Below, in pieces: positions 33,003 through 40,384 of a stretch of 45,787 bases of DNA. A model generated the notes under the pieces. The model did no database searches. It was not told the origin of the DNA and saw nothing but the letters and a program-made list of their open reading frames with translations. The translations under genes and the position numbers were made by a program. Within the stretch, counting starts at the first letter, position 1. Each line of letters begins with the position of its first letter. The DNA comes from an uncultured Bacteroides sp. (GTDB taxonomy: Bacteria; Bacteroidota; Bacteroidia; Bacteroidales; Bacteroidaceae), in the NCBI GenBank assembly GCA_946628545.1, contig CAMOWU010000015.1:1-45787 (forward strand). Direction: 5' to 3'.

Positions 33003-34433
33003 ATGAACAAACCATTAGTAGAAACCAAAGCACGCGTAGGTGTGTTCTCCATCGCACTTGGAGCATACCTGCCACAGTTTCCTCAACTCGTACCTGAATT
33101 CGAGGCACAATATGCCGCATTCAAGAAGACACTGCCCGACACGGTAGAAATCATCGACGGCGGTATGGTCACCACCAAGGAGATGGCACAGGAGGCAGGC
33201 GACAAGTTCAGAGCCGCCGACGTCGATCTCGTCATCCTCCAACTGCTCACCTACTGCACATCTTATAATATGTTGCCTGCCGTGCGCGACTTGGACGTAC
33301 CCGTGGTACTCGTCAACGTGCAGAAGAAACTGGCACCGGATTACGCCAAGACCGACATCCCCACTTGGCTGGGCGAACTCTACGCTTGCGGTGCCGTGGG
33401 CGAGATGGTGGCAGACCTTGAACGAGCAGGAAAACGACATGCCGTGATCACGGGTGTGGTGGAAGGTGGAGACCCCATCGTGCAAGCTGAGATTGAAGAC
33501 TGGTGCCGCGCCGCTCAGGTGCGCCGCCGTTTCCGCGACACCAACATCGCGCAAATCGGACGCCCCTACCCTGGCATGATGGACCTCTACATCGACGAGA
33601 CAAACCTCTACCACCGCATGTGGGTCTATACCAAGCAGTTCGACTGGGAGAAGATGTGGGCCATCGCCGACAATATCACCGACGAGGACGCCATCAGGGC
33701 AAAGGCTGAGGATATCCTCAACACCTTCGACATCGAAGGTGGAGGCACCGTCGAGAAAGTATGGGACATGGCCAAATACGTGGTGGCTTTCGAACAATGG
33801 GTGAAGGATGAGAAACTCGGCATGATAGCCTCACACTACGACGGTTTCGCACAGGGCATAGCCGGAAAACTCGACTCCATGCTCATCCCCGCATTCTCCA
33901 TGCTCATCAAGCAACACACTGCATGCGCCGTGGAGGGCGACATGAAGGTGGCTATGGCCATGAGCATACTCAAGACCATCTCTGGCACAGGCACACTGTC
34001 GGAGATGTACTCCATCGACTTCAAGGAGGACATCTGCATCATCGGACACTCTGGATCGGGCGACTTCGACATCTCGCAGGCTCGCAAACCGACCATGAAG
34101 ATTGTGCCTGTCTTCCACGGCAAGAGCGGTGGAGGCTACCTCACTCAGTTCTATCCTCCTACGGGCCCCGTGACCTATCTGGGCATCACCCAGGACAAGA
34201 ATGGTGTGTTCAAATTCGTCGTGGCTGAAGGTGTCAACGAAGACGGACCTATCTTCATGTTTGGCGACACCAATATGCGCACCCGTTTCTCCATCGGAGC
34301 CCGTGAGTTCTGCAACCGCTGGAGCGAGGCTGGACCCACTCACCACATGGCTGCTGCCGTGGGAAGACATATCGACACCATACTCAAGGTGGCCAAGATC
34401 TTCAATGTGAAAGTTGATGTCATCTGCCGTTAA
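33003..34433 (+). CDS. Sugar isomerase of the L-arabinose/L-fucose isomerase superfamily
   Basis: 476 residues. The N-terminal half starts like the superfamily (RVGVFSIALGAYLPQFPQLVPEFEAQYAAF), and the C-terminal half has GPTHHMAAAVGRH, the arabinose/fucose isomerase metal-site pattern. It is shorter than FucI (about 590) and unlike RhaA (a TIM-barrel of about 420), so despite its rhamnulokinase-like neighbour it is not a classical rhamnose isomerase. In context it should turn an aldose (L-rhamnose, L-fucose or similar) into the ketose for the kinase. Exact substrate open. Confidence 0.75.
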   Translation: MNKPLVETKARVGVFSIALGAYLPQFPQLVPEFEAQYAAFKKTLPDTVEIIDGGMVTTKEMAQEAGDKFRAADVDLVILQLLTYCTSYNMLPAVRDLDVPVVLVNVQKKLAPDYAKTDIPTWLGELYACGAVGEMVADLERAGKRHAVITGVVEGGDPIVQAEIEDWCRAAQVRRRFRDTNIAQIGRPYPGMMDLYIDETNLYHRMWVYTKQFDWEKMWAIADNITDEDAIRAKAEDILNTFDIEGGGTVEKVWDMAKYVVAFEQWVKDEKLGMIASHYDGFAQGIAGKLDSMLIPAFSMLIKQHTACAVEGDMKVAMAMSILKTISGTGTLSEMYSIDFKEDICIIGHSGSGDFDISQARKPTMKIVPVFHGKSGGGYLTQFYPPTGPVTYLGITQDKNGVFKFVVAEGVNEDGPIFMFGDTNMRTRFSIGAREFCNRWSEAGPTHHMAAAVGRHIDTILKVAKIFNVKVDVICR

Positions 34434-34454
34434 ACCACTAATCCAGAAACAAAC

Positions 34455-35801
34455 ATGGCAAACAACAAAGGAAGTTTGAAGAGCACCATAGCCGTGTCTC
34501 TCACCAACTATCTCGATGCCGGTGCCATCGTGGCTGGTGCCAGTGGTCTGACGCTTTGGCAGAAGTACCTGGGACTAAGCGAGATCCATCTGGGATGGCT
34601 CAACTTCATCAGTGCCAACTGCCTTGGTGCCGCTCTGGGAGCCATCATCGGCGGATTCCTGGCCGACAAGTACGGACGCAAGTTCATCTACACCTACAAC
34701 CTTCTGGTCTATATGGTCGGCGTGCTGCTGGTGATGTTCTCCGTCAACTTCCCCATGCTGCTGATGGGATTCCTCATCACGGGCATCTCTGTCGGTGTGG
34801 GCGTACCGGCATCATGGACGTATATCTCTGAAAGTTCTGAAATCCACAACCGCGGACGCAATATCTGCATCTCGCAGATGTCGTGGGGATTCGGACCGAT
34901 GTTCATCCTCCTGCTGGGCATGTGCTTCGCTCCTGGGGGCTATCTCTTCAGTTGGGTGGAAGCCATCGCTCACGCTATCGGCGGTGCCGACCTCAGTGGC
35001 GACGCACTGAATGTCTTCAGTTCACGCGTGGTCTTCTTCTCGCTTTTCGTTGTGGCGTTCATCGCATGGAACATGCAGCGGAAACTCGAGGAGAGCAGCG
35101 ACTGGAAAGAGAGCAAGGCGGCTGCCAAGGCTAAAGGCGAGGACACAGGACTGCTGCACGCTTTCGGAGTGCTCTTCTCCAACAAGGTGGCTGTGCGCAC
35201 CGTTTGTTTCCTGGCTGCCATCTACCTGACTTGGAACCTCGTGGCATCGGTGATGGGATTCTTCCAGCCCCACATCTATGAAACTGCCGGAGGACTGAGC
35301 AACGAATATGCCAACATGCTGAGTTGTGTGGGATGGGCCATCGTGGTGGCTATCACCTTCGTCCTTTCTTTCTTCATCGACCGCATACCACACCGAGTGC
35401 CTTATATCCTCGGACTGGTTGCAGCCCTGGCCACTTGGTTCGTCATCATCAAGGGTGTCAACGGCATGGGAAGCCTCTGGGCTTTCTCCATCCTCTGGGG
35501 CATCAACGGCGGACTGTCGGTGCAAATCTTCTACGCACTGTGGGGAACAGAGCTCTTCCCTGCCAAGTTCCGTGCCGGAGCGCAGGGGCTGATGTTCTTC
35601 ATCGTCCGCGGTCTGTCGGCCATCTGGGGACTAGTCTTCACATACATCTATGGCGAGAACGGTGAAGGATTCACCGTGGCAGCCTACTGCATGATTGGTC
35701 TGTTGCTCATTTCCTTGGTGGTGGGTGTCATCGGTGCTCCCAACACACGAGGCAAGTCGCTCCAGCAAATCACACGCGAACGCTACGGAGAGGATTTCTA
35801 A
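34455..35801 (+). CDS. MFS sugar transporter
   Basis: 448 residues with about 12 membrane segments. GGFLADKYGRKFIYT is the sugar-porter loop motif (D-R/K-x-G-R-R/K); PASWTYISESSEIHNRGR resembles the PESPR-type motif after helix 6-like regions. It should import the sugar used by the kinase and isomerase, or a related one, across the inner membrane, probably with protons. It lies 21 nt after the isomerase and ends in a bidirectional terminator. Confidence 0.85.
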   Translation: MANNKGSLKSTIAVSLTNYLDAGAIVAGASGLTLWQKYLGLSEIHLGWLNFISANCLGAALGAIIGGFLADKYGRKFIYTYNLLVYMVGVLLVMFSVNFPMLLMGFLITGISVGVGVPASWTYISESSEIHNRGRNICISQMSWGFGPMFILLLGMCFAPGGYLFSWVEAIAHAIGGADLSGDALNVFSSRVVFFSLFVVAFIAWNMQRKLEESSDWKESKAAAKAKGEDTGLLHAFGVLFSNKVAVRTVCFLAAIYLTWNLVASVMGFFQPHIYETAGGLSNEYANMLSCVGWAIVVAITFVLSFFIDRIPHRVPYILGLVAALATWFVIIKGVNGMGSLWAFSILWGINGGLSVQIFYALWGTELFPAKFRAGAQGLMFFIVRGLSAIWGLVFTYIYGENGEGFTVAAYCMIGLLLISLVVGVIGAPNTRGKSLQQITRERYGEDF

Positions 35802-35824
35802 TCCCCCTACCCTCTCTCGCAATG

Positions 35825-35860
35825 AAAAAAGTCCACAGTTTCCATGCTGTGGACTTTTTT
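35825..35860. terminator. Terminator of the deoxysugar operon
   Basis: GTCCACAG (35831-35838) pairs with CTGTGGAC (35847-35854), flanked by A6 and T6, so it works in both directions. Confidence 0.85.
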
Positions 35861-35865
35861 CATGT

Positions 35866-36310
35866 AGCGACGCGACGTGTCGCATCGAAACCAGCCTGAA
35901 AGGTCAATATCATTAACGGCCTGAAAGGCCAATATCTCCCAGCCCATAGCAAGTGAATATTCATTGATATATCAGCATCATATCATCCGTATGGCTTTAT
36001 CCCGTAGGGATTAGATATTGTAGCCCCACATACAGACATGCCGTAGGTATGTCGAAATGTGGGGAATGATAAGGGGCGCAGAACAAGCATGCCGTAGGTA
36101 TGCGACAGACATAGCAATGAATGTCGATCTACCTACGGCAGACTTATTCACCAACCTCACGAACACCAGCCATACAGAACTACCTACGGCAGTTCTGTAT
36201 GGCTGGCTACAATCTCTCATGCCTAACGGCATTTTGCCATGCGGCATAGTTGCCAAAGTTCAAAATTGATTGACTGTGGCGGACGCGACACGTCGCGTCC
36301 CTACATGTGA
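35866..36310. repeat. Cluster of mixed palindromic repeats
   Basis: An 800-bp region without a gene. It holds a decayed GGACGCGAC palindrome (35868), a decayed GCCTGAAAGGC pair (35892-35946), several GCCGTAGGTATG / CCTACGGC copies (near 36041, 36089, 36129, 36182) and a full GGACGCGAC palindrome (36281-36300). A perfect 16-bp stem (36166-36181 with 36191-36206) holds CCTACGGC in its 9-nt loop. At least three repeat families are nested here, as in a landing site for small elements. Confidence 0.75.
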
Positions 36311-36387
36311 ACGGAATCCATAACGCCTTTTATCGAAGACATAATGTTTGTTTTTTAGATAGCGCGCGGCATTGCCGGTGTGCGGGC

Positions 36388-36500
36388 ATGGGTTATTGAG
36401 GGTTGACGATTTGACGGGAGGGTACGCAGGCTTCCCAGCCTGCGACGCGTCTGGAGGACGCGCAATCCATCATCGCAGGCAAGATGCCTGCGTACCCCGC
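36388..36500. repeat. 113-bp repeat, copy A (left of the DGR)
   Basis: Differs from copy C at 42559-42671 by one base in 113 by hand comparison. It contains GGGTACGCAGGC near its middle and GCCTGCGTACCC at its right end, an inverted repeat with a further small hairpin between them. Copy B (37749-37901) has the same ends with the inside deleted. Copies A and B share a further 70 bp on the right (GCTTTCTGACGCATTCGCC...). Confidence 0.85.
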
Positions 36501-36615
36501 AATGCGCTTTCTGACGCATTCGCCATCCGAACAAAAAAACGACATTCAACAACGAACAAACGCTGCGACCTCCAAGATGCCGCAGCGCGTTTGTTAACGA
36601 AATCTTAAAAGCACA

Positions 36616-37521
36616 TCAAAGACCCTCTATTTCTGTTTCTGTCAAGCCTGTAGCCTCAACAATCACGGCAATAGGAAGCCCCATTCGCTTGAGATTACGC
36701 GCTGTATCACAAATTCCTTCTGCACGGCCTTTCAACTTGCCTTCGACGAGACCTTCTGCACGGCCTTCTGCACGGCCTTCTGCACGACCTTCCGCACGGC
36801 CTTTCTCCTCGCCCTGCATGAACTGACCTGTCATCACAGCCAGCGTGTCGCGGTAGTGCTTCACGTCGGTCTCGTACTGGCGGCGTTCCTCGGGCTTCAA
36901 TGCCGCCACCTCGGCTATCTCGCCCAAGCGGGTGAAAACCGCGTCCTTCGCAGCCCACGGCATGCGGTCGAAAACATCCATGTGCTTCAGCACGTAAATC
37001 ATCCTGTCGAAGTCGCTCTCGCAATCCTCCTCCCGTTTGGTGAAGCAGGGCAGCTGCAAGTAAATGAGGCGAACCTTGTCGGAGAAGACGGTATGCTCCT
37101 CCATGTCCATCAAGGCCACGTCGATACGGAATTTCTCGGAGTCGCTCAACTGGAAGTCCATGAACGCCACCAAATACACGGCCTTGAGGTCGTAACGCCA
37201 CTCGCGACCACGCTCGCCCTGCTCCACGATGGCACGCGCGGCGTAGTAGATGCTGCGCTCCTTGAAGTAGGGCTGGTAGCGGTTCTGCATCTCAACAATG
37301 ATTTTCTCGCCCGTCTCCGTCTCGCACAGCACGTCGTAGATCAGCGAGCGGTCGCCGTCGTAGATGCCGATCTGCTCCTTGTCGAGGAACTGGAGGTCGG
37401 TGATGCTGCGCTCGTCCTGAAGCAACGCGTTGAGGAACTTGATCAGTACCGGCTTGGACATCTCCTGTCCGAAAATGCGCTTGAAACCTGTGTCGGTAAA
37501 TGGATTGATGAATCTGCCCAT
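36616..37521 (-). CDS. Rpn-family recombination-promoting nuclease / PD-(D/E)XK transposase-like
   Basis: 301 residues. The start MGRFINPFTDTGFKRIFGQEMSKPVLIKFLNALL is the classic start of this family (PF12784). The nuclease core has IYDVLCETETGEKIIVEMQNR, with Asp, Glu and a Gln in the usual Lys place (ExQ). Residues after about 235 carry a run of (A/R)EGR repeats, coded by a 12-bp tandem repeat, then the family tail ARNLKRMGLPIAVIVEATGLTETEIEGL. Related E. coli Rpn proteins promote RecA-independent recombination. Repeat copies A and B flank it, and a broken copy of its tail lies at 42720. It has a perfect promoter. Confidence 0.85.
   Translation of the reverse strand: MGRFINPFTDTGFKRIFGQEMSKPVLIKFLNALLQDERSITDLQFLDKEQIGIYDGDRSLIYDVLCETETGEKIIVEMQNRYQPYFKERSIYYAARAIVEQGERGREWRYDLKAVYLVAFMDFQLSDSEKFRIDVALMDMEEHTVFSDKVRLIYLQLPCFTKREEDCESDFDRMIYVLKHMDVFDRMPWAAKDAVFTRLGEIAEVAALKPEERRQYETDVKHYRDTLAVMTGQFMQGEEKGRAEGRAEGRAEGRAEGLVEGKLKGRAEGICDTARNLKRMGLPIAVIVEATGLTETEIEGL
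36740..36805 (-). repeat. 12-bp coding tandem repeat in the Rpn gene
   Basis: About five units related to GCACGGCCTTCT encode the RAEG repeat. A 12-bp period keeps frame, so copy number can vary without breaking the protein and would change the linker length between nuclease core and tail. Confidence 0.75.
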
Positions 37522-37553
37522 ATCTGTCCTGATTAATTATATGACGTCTGATG

Positions 37554-37585
37554 CAAATATACACCATTCATCTGAAAGTTGCAAA
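37554..37585 (-). promoter_or_regulatory. Rpn gene promoter
   Basis: Minus-strand TTTG (37585-37582), 20-nt spacer, TATATTTG (37561-37554): full consensus, 33 nt before the start codon. Confidence 0.7.
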
Positions 37586-37621
37586 TAATTCAACGGGTTT
37601 CTTTGATTCAATAGTCAATAA

Positions 37622-37747
37622 AAGGCGGCATCCACTCGTTACGGTTCGTCTGCCCTTCCCTACTCTACCGACCGACGCAAGGTTGTGAAAATAGGTGCGC
37701 AGTTCGACCGCGACACCATGACCATCGGCGAGTATATCGTGGAGTAG
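37622..37747 (+). pseudogene. Short coding remnant, unknown origin
   Basis: An open stretch of 41 codons with coding-like composition ends YSTDRRKVVKIGAQFDRDTMTIGEYIVE and a stop, with no start or upstream body (a stop precedes it). It looks like the C-terminal end of a larger gene lost when repeats or the DGR arrived. Family not recognised; chance cannot be ruled out. Confidence 0.35.
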
Positions 37748-37748
37748 G

Positions 37749-37901
37749 TTATGGGTTAGGGTTATTGAGGATTGGTCAATGGTCAATGATGATAGGGGGG
37801 TACGCAGGCTTCAGCCTGCGTACCCCGCAATGTGCTTTCTGACGCATTCGCCATCCGAACAAAAATACAACATTCAAAAGCGCAAAAAAACGCTGCGACC
37901 T
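37749..37901. repeat. Repeat copy B (short form)
   Basis: Here the inverted ends meet: GGGGTACGCAGGCT and AGCCTGCGTACCCC form a perfect 14-bp stem with a 2-nt loop. The right side matches copy A to the CGCTGCGACCT block. It separates the Rpn gene from the reverse transcriptase. Confidence 0.8.
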
Positions 37902-38040
37902 AAAACTCGTTCTTTCGTTTATAACGTGTTCTGAAATGAGAACCACGCAACTCATTTAACGTTCTTTCGTCCCACTGACCGCTCTCCCACAAATGGTTCT
38001 TCTCTTCATCTATCTGTTGACTATTGTTCTCTCAGCTGCT

Positions 38041-39258
38041 CTAAAGCAACATCTGACTAGTATTTGCAATGAATTGATGACAGGCATATAAGACATATTT
38101 GCGCATCCAACGCAAATAGTAGCCATACCGATAGACGTAGTCCAGATGATAGAACATCCTGCGACGGATGCGGTAGGAACGGTAGTGCGACAGTATTCCG
38201 AGGAAGGAGTTGATTGAGCTGCGCAGCTGTTCGGGTGTATTCTTTTTGTGCAGCAATCGCACTTTCGCCTCCATACGCCGCAGCGAGACGTTGTGGACAT
38301 ACCGTCGGCGCGGTTTCAGATACGCCCCAAGGAACCCCACTCCGAGACGCACGTCGCAAATGACCGTCTTCTTCTCATTGACCTCCAGTCCCAGACGGTC
38401 GTTGAGGAAGGTCTTCAGGGACATGGCCACACGGCGCAACCAGTCTTTATCGGCCGACACCACATAGAAGTCATCGACATATCGTCCGTAATGACGGCAG
38501 TGCAGATTCCGCTTCGCGTATTGGTCTAGTTCGTTGAGATAGACATTGCTGAAGAGCTGGCTGGTGAGGTTGCCTATAGGCAGTCCGCATCCCGAATTAC
38601 TATAGAACAGGCTTTTGTCTCTCGGCAGTCCCTTCCATTGCAGAGGTGTGCCTCGGCGAAGGCATCCTTCCACGGGATTGAGCATGACGATGGTTCGTGT
38701 CAGGTATTCCACGAAGCCCATGTCCACCTTGTCGCGCCATTTATCGTTCTTACCCTTCGTCACCTGGTGGCCTGCCATTCTCCGCAGCGAGGCGAGTATG
38801 GTGTCGAGGAGTCGTTGTCGGTCGATGTGCATGAAGTAGCCACGGATGTCCATCTTCAGTACCCAGCAGGGCTGCGTCCAGTTCTGGCTCTCTCGGCGGA
38901 TGTGCTGTTCCAGACGGTTGATGCCGAAGTGCGTGCCCCGCCCCTTGATGCAGGAATAACTGTCGTAGATGAAGGTACGCTCCAATGTCTCGTGCGTGTA
39001 ATTATAGTAGAGGTGATGCACGATGCGGTCGCGGAAGTCTGCGGCGAACACCTCGCGCAGCTTCGGGTCACGGATGAGGAAACACTGGCTGGCTCGAGCC
39101 TTGTAGCGGCGTTCCCACAACTCGTCGCACAGTTCCGTAAGGTTCTGCTCCAGCCGTGCCTCGAAGCTGAGGACGTAAGGCTTCTTCCGCTTGTGCCTGC
39201 GGGCATCGTAGAAGGCCTGATAGAGGTCGTAGAGAAGTTGTTCGCGGCTGAAAGACAT
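38041..39258 (-). CDS. Diversity-generating retroelement reverse transcriptase
   Basis: 405 residues from ATG 39258 (MSFSREQLLYDLYQAFYDAR). Motif A is KMDIRGYF (Asp137); motif 4 reads GLPIGNLTSQLFSNVYLN, with IGNLTSQ at 228-234 in place of the QGxxxSP of group II intron enzymes, the hallmark of DGR enzymes; the active site is RYVDDF (260-263). It should copy the TR RNA into cDNA with errors at adenines and deliver it to VR. An in-frame open stretch runs upstream through the TR to 39588; I take the later start because TR DNA is template, not normal protein. No domain is missing. Last gene of the minus-strand DGR unit. Confidence 0.95.
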   Translation of the reverse strand: MSFSREQLLYDLYQAFYDARRHKRKKPYVLSFEARLEQNLTELCDELWERRYKARASQCFLIRDPKLREVFAADFRDRIVHHLYYNYTHETLERTFIYDSYSCIKGRGTHFGINRLEQHIRRESQNWTQPCWVLKMDIRGYFMHIDRQRLLDTILASLRRMAGHQVTKGKNDKWRDKVDMGFVEYLTRTIVMLNPVEGCLRRGTPLQWKGLPRDKSLFYSNSGCGLPIGNLTSQLFSNVYLNELDQYAKRNLHCRHYGRYVDDFYVVSADKDWLRRVAMSLKTFLNDRLGLEVNEKKTVICDVRLGVGFLGAYLKPRRRYVHNVSLRRMEAKVRLLHKKNTPEQLRSSINSFLGILSHYRSYRIRRRMFYHLDYVYRYGYYLRWMRKYVLYACHQFIANTSQMLL

Positions 39259-39309
39259 TGGGAAAGGTTTATGGAGGAGACACCATACATGCTTCAAGCA
39301 AGATAAGTG

Positions 39310-39503
39310 CTGAACGCGCACAGGCCGAACACTTTGACCGTTGTTGCGGTTGTTGTTGTTCCTGATGATGTTGCCAGAGTTGAAGTTCAGGTTGTACGCG
39401 TTGTCGGAGTTGTTCGTGTTGAGCGAACGCGACCAGTAGTTGCCGTTCGAGCCCGCGTTGTTGAGACTCGTGTCGTTGCGGTAGCCCGCTGCGGGCAGGA
39501 AGA
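39310..39503 (-). repeat. DGR template repeat (TR)
   Basis: 194 bp matching 40391-40584 without any gap. Of 27 differences, 26 are at T on the plus strand, i.e. adenines of the coding strand (18 read as A-to-G, 8 as A-to-T by hand count, out of 54 such adenines). The remaining difference is a silent C/T change at an Asn codon. The coding strand is rich in AAC (Asn) codons, e.g. a run of Asn-Asn-Asn-Asn, which maximises possible change. It lies 51 nt upstream of the reverse transcriptase start. The first 24 bp (39310-39333) are identical to VR and should hold the IMH*-like end. Confidence 0.97.
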
Positions 39504-39628
39504 GACAATCGGAGCGGCAGTCGCCTGATCCGGATGCGGGCAGGAATGGCATAAACCAAGCCTCGCGGACATCGCTTTGCTTTTTCACAGGAGGTGGAAG
39601 TCTCCCATGACGGGCTGCCTATGAATTT

Positions 39629-39652
39629 ACCATACGCTGTGTGCCGTATGGT
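39629..39652 (-). other. Hairpin between accessory gene and TR
   Basis: ACCATACG / CGTATGGT, 8-bp stem with an 8-nt loop, 13 nt after the accessory gene stop. It could be a weak terminator or part of the structured RNA upstream of TR. A 12-bp direct repeat, TGCGGGCAGGAA (39490-39501 and 39535-39546), doubles the TR edge in this spacer. Confidence 0.5.
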
Positions 39653-39665
39653 GTCCCTCGTTTCG

Positions 39666-40220
39666 TCATATCATCATTATCAATTTTTGGCGTATTTCAG
39701 ACAAGAACTCCACGCACTCCATCGGGGTGTGACGGTGGACATCGTAGGCAATGATGCTGCGCATGATATCAGTCAGGCGAAGGGAAGGTAATGGATGGCC
39801 AATGGGTGAAGAAGTATGCGAATGGCCATTCTTGCGCGAATTGGACTCCTTCGCCTCAGGCAGCGACTGCTTCCATGCCTCATATTCTTTCTGCATCAAT
39901 TCGGGGCTGTAGCCGTCTGGAAGCAGCGAGTCGGAGAGCACGAGGTCGAATGTCTTCTCGTCAATCCTCACAAGCTCCGCGCCGGTGGGGACTGAGCCTT
40001 CCAGGTTGGCAGCAGGGCACCCAATCAAGGCTACCGAATCTTCGATGTCCTTGAAGAGAGTGTGTGTCACCTTGAACTCGCGTACAAACCGTTGCCACAG
40101 CCATGCGCTCCACTCATAGGCGTGACAGAACGTGCCTTCGGCATATAGATGGATGACGCGAGCCGCAGCCATGTCAGGGCGTTGCTTCTCCACTTCGACG
40201 ATGTCTTTTATTCTTGCCAT
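39666..40220 (-). CDS. DGR accessory protein, unassigned
   Basis: 184 residues between the target gene and TR, on the same strand. Seen: a helical N-terminus (IKDIVEVEKQRPDMAAARVIHLYAEGTFCHAYEWSAWLWQRFVREF), then KVTHTLFKDIEDSVALIGCPAANLEGSVP, an acidic middle, a Ser/His-rich linker (about 125-142) and a last helix pair (LTDIMRSIIAYDVHRHTPMECVEFLSEIRQKL). It is longer than, and does not look like, the four-helix Avd proteins of classical DGRs, but its place is the one Avd takes. I infer a role in cDNA synthesis or homing. It has no signal peptide, so it is cytoplasmic. Confidence 0.7.
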   Translation of the reverse strand: MARIKDIVEVEKQRPDMAAARVIHLYAEGTFCHAYEWSAWLWQRFVREFKVTHTLFKDIEDSVALIGCPAANLEGSVPTGAELVRIDEKTFDLVLSDSLLPDGYSPELMQKEYEAWKQSLPEAKESNSRKNGHSHTSSPIGHPLPSLRLTDIMRSIIAYDVHRHTPMECVEFLSEIRQKLIMMI

Positions 40221-40263
40221 AGTTCTTTTCTTTTAATGTTTGCTGCGTTACTTTTCCTCTACT

Positions 40264-40329
40264 GAGGTGCTTTGGGGGCGGGGCGTGCCTTTTGTGAGGC
40301 ACGCTGTTCACCCGCACCCGAAGCACCTC
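40264..40329 (-). other. Nested long hairpin between target and accessory genes
   Basis: Outer arms GAGGTGCTT (40264-40272) and AAGCACCTC (40321-40329), inner stem GCGTGCCT / AGGCACGC (40283-40290 with 40297-40304), with GC-rich pairing between. No T-run follows on the minus strand, so it looks more like RNA structure or partial attenuation than a full terminator. Confidence 0.6.
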
Positions 40330-40366
40330 GTATAGGAAAAGTATTTGTTGTTCGGCTCAGTTGTTT

Positions 40367-40384
40367 GTCTTTCGGCCGAGAGAC
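40367..40384. other. Palindrome directly after the VR (DGR cruciform)
   Basis: GTCTTTCGG / CCGAGAGAC, 18 bp with one mismatched pair (T-G on the plus strand), i.e. a 7-bp stem with loop GGCC. It abuts the stop codon and lies 6 bp beyond the VR end. DGRs often need such a hairpin or cruciform just downstream of VR for efficient homing. No like structure follows the TR, as expected. Confidence 0.75.

Noticed and set aside
31482..34433. Classical fucose operon (fucK/fucI)
   Set aside because: Kinase and aldolase are of the rhamnose type and the isomerase is shorter than FucI; substrate left open.
38041..39258. Group II intron or retron reverse transcriptase
   Set aside because: No intron RNA ends, maturase domain or msr/msd-like sequence; IGNLTSQ and the TR/VR pair place it in the DGR class.
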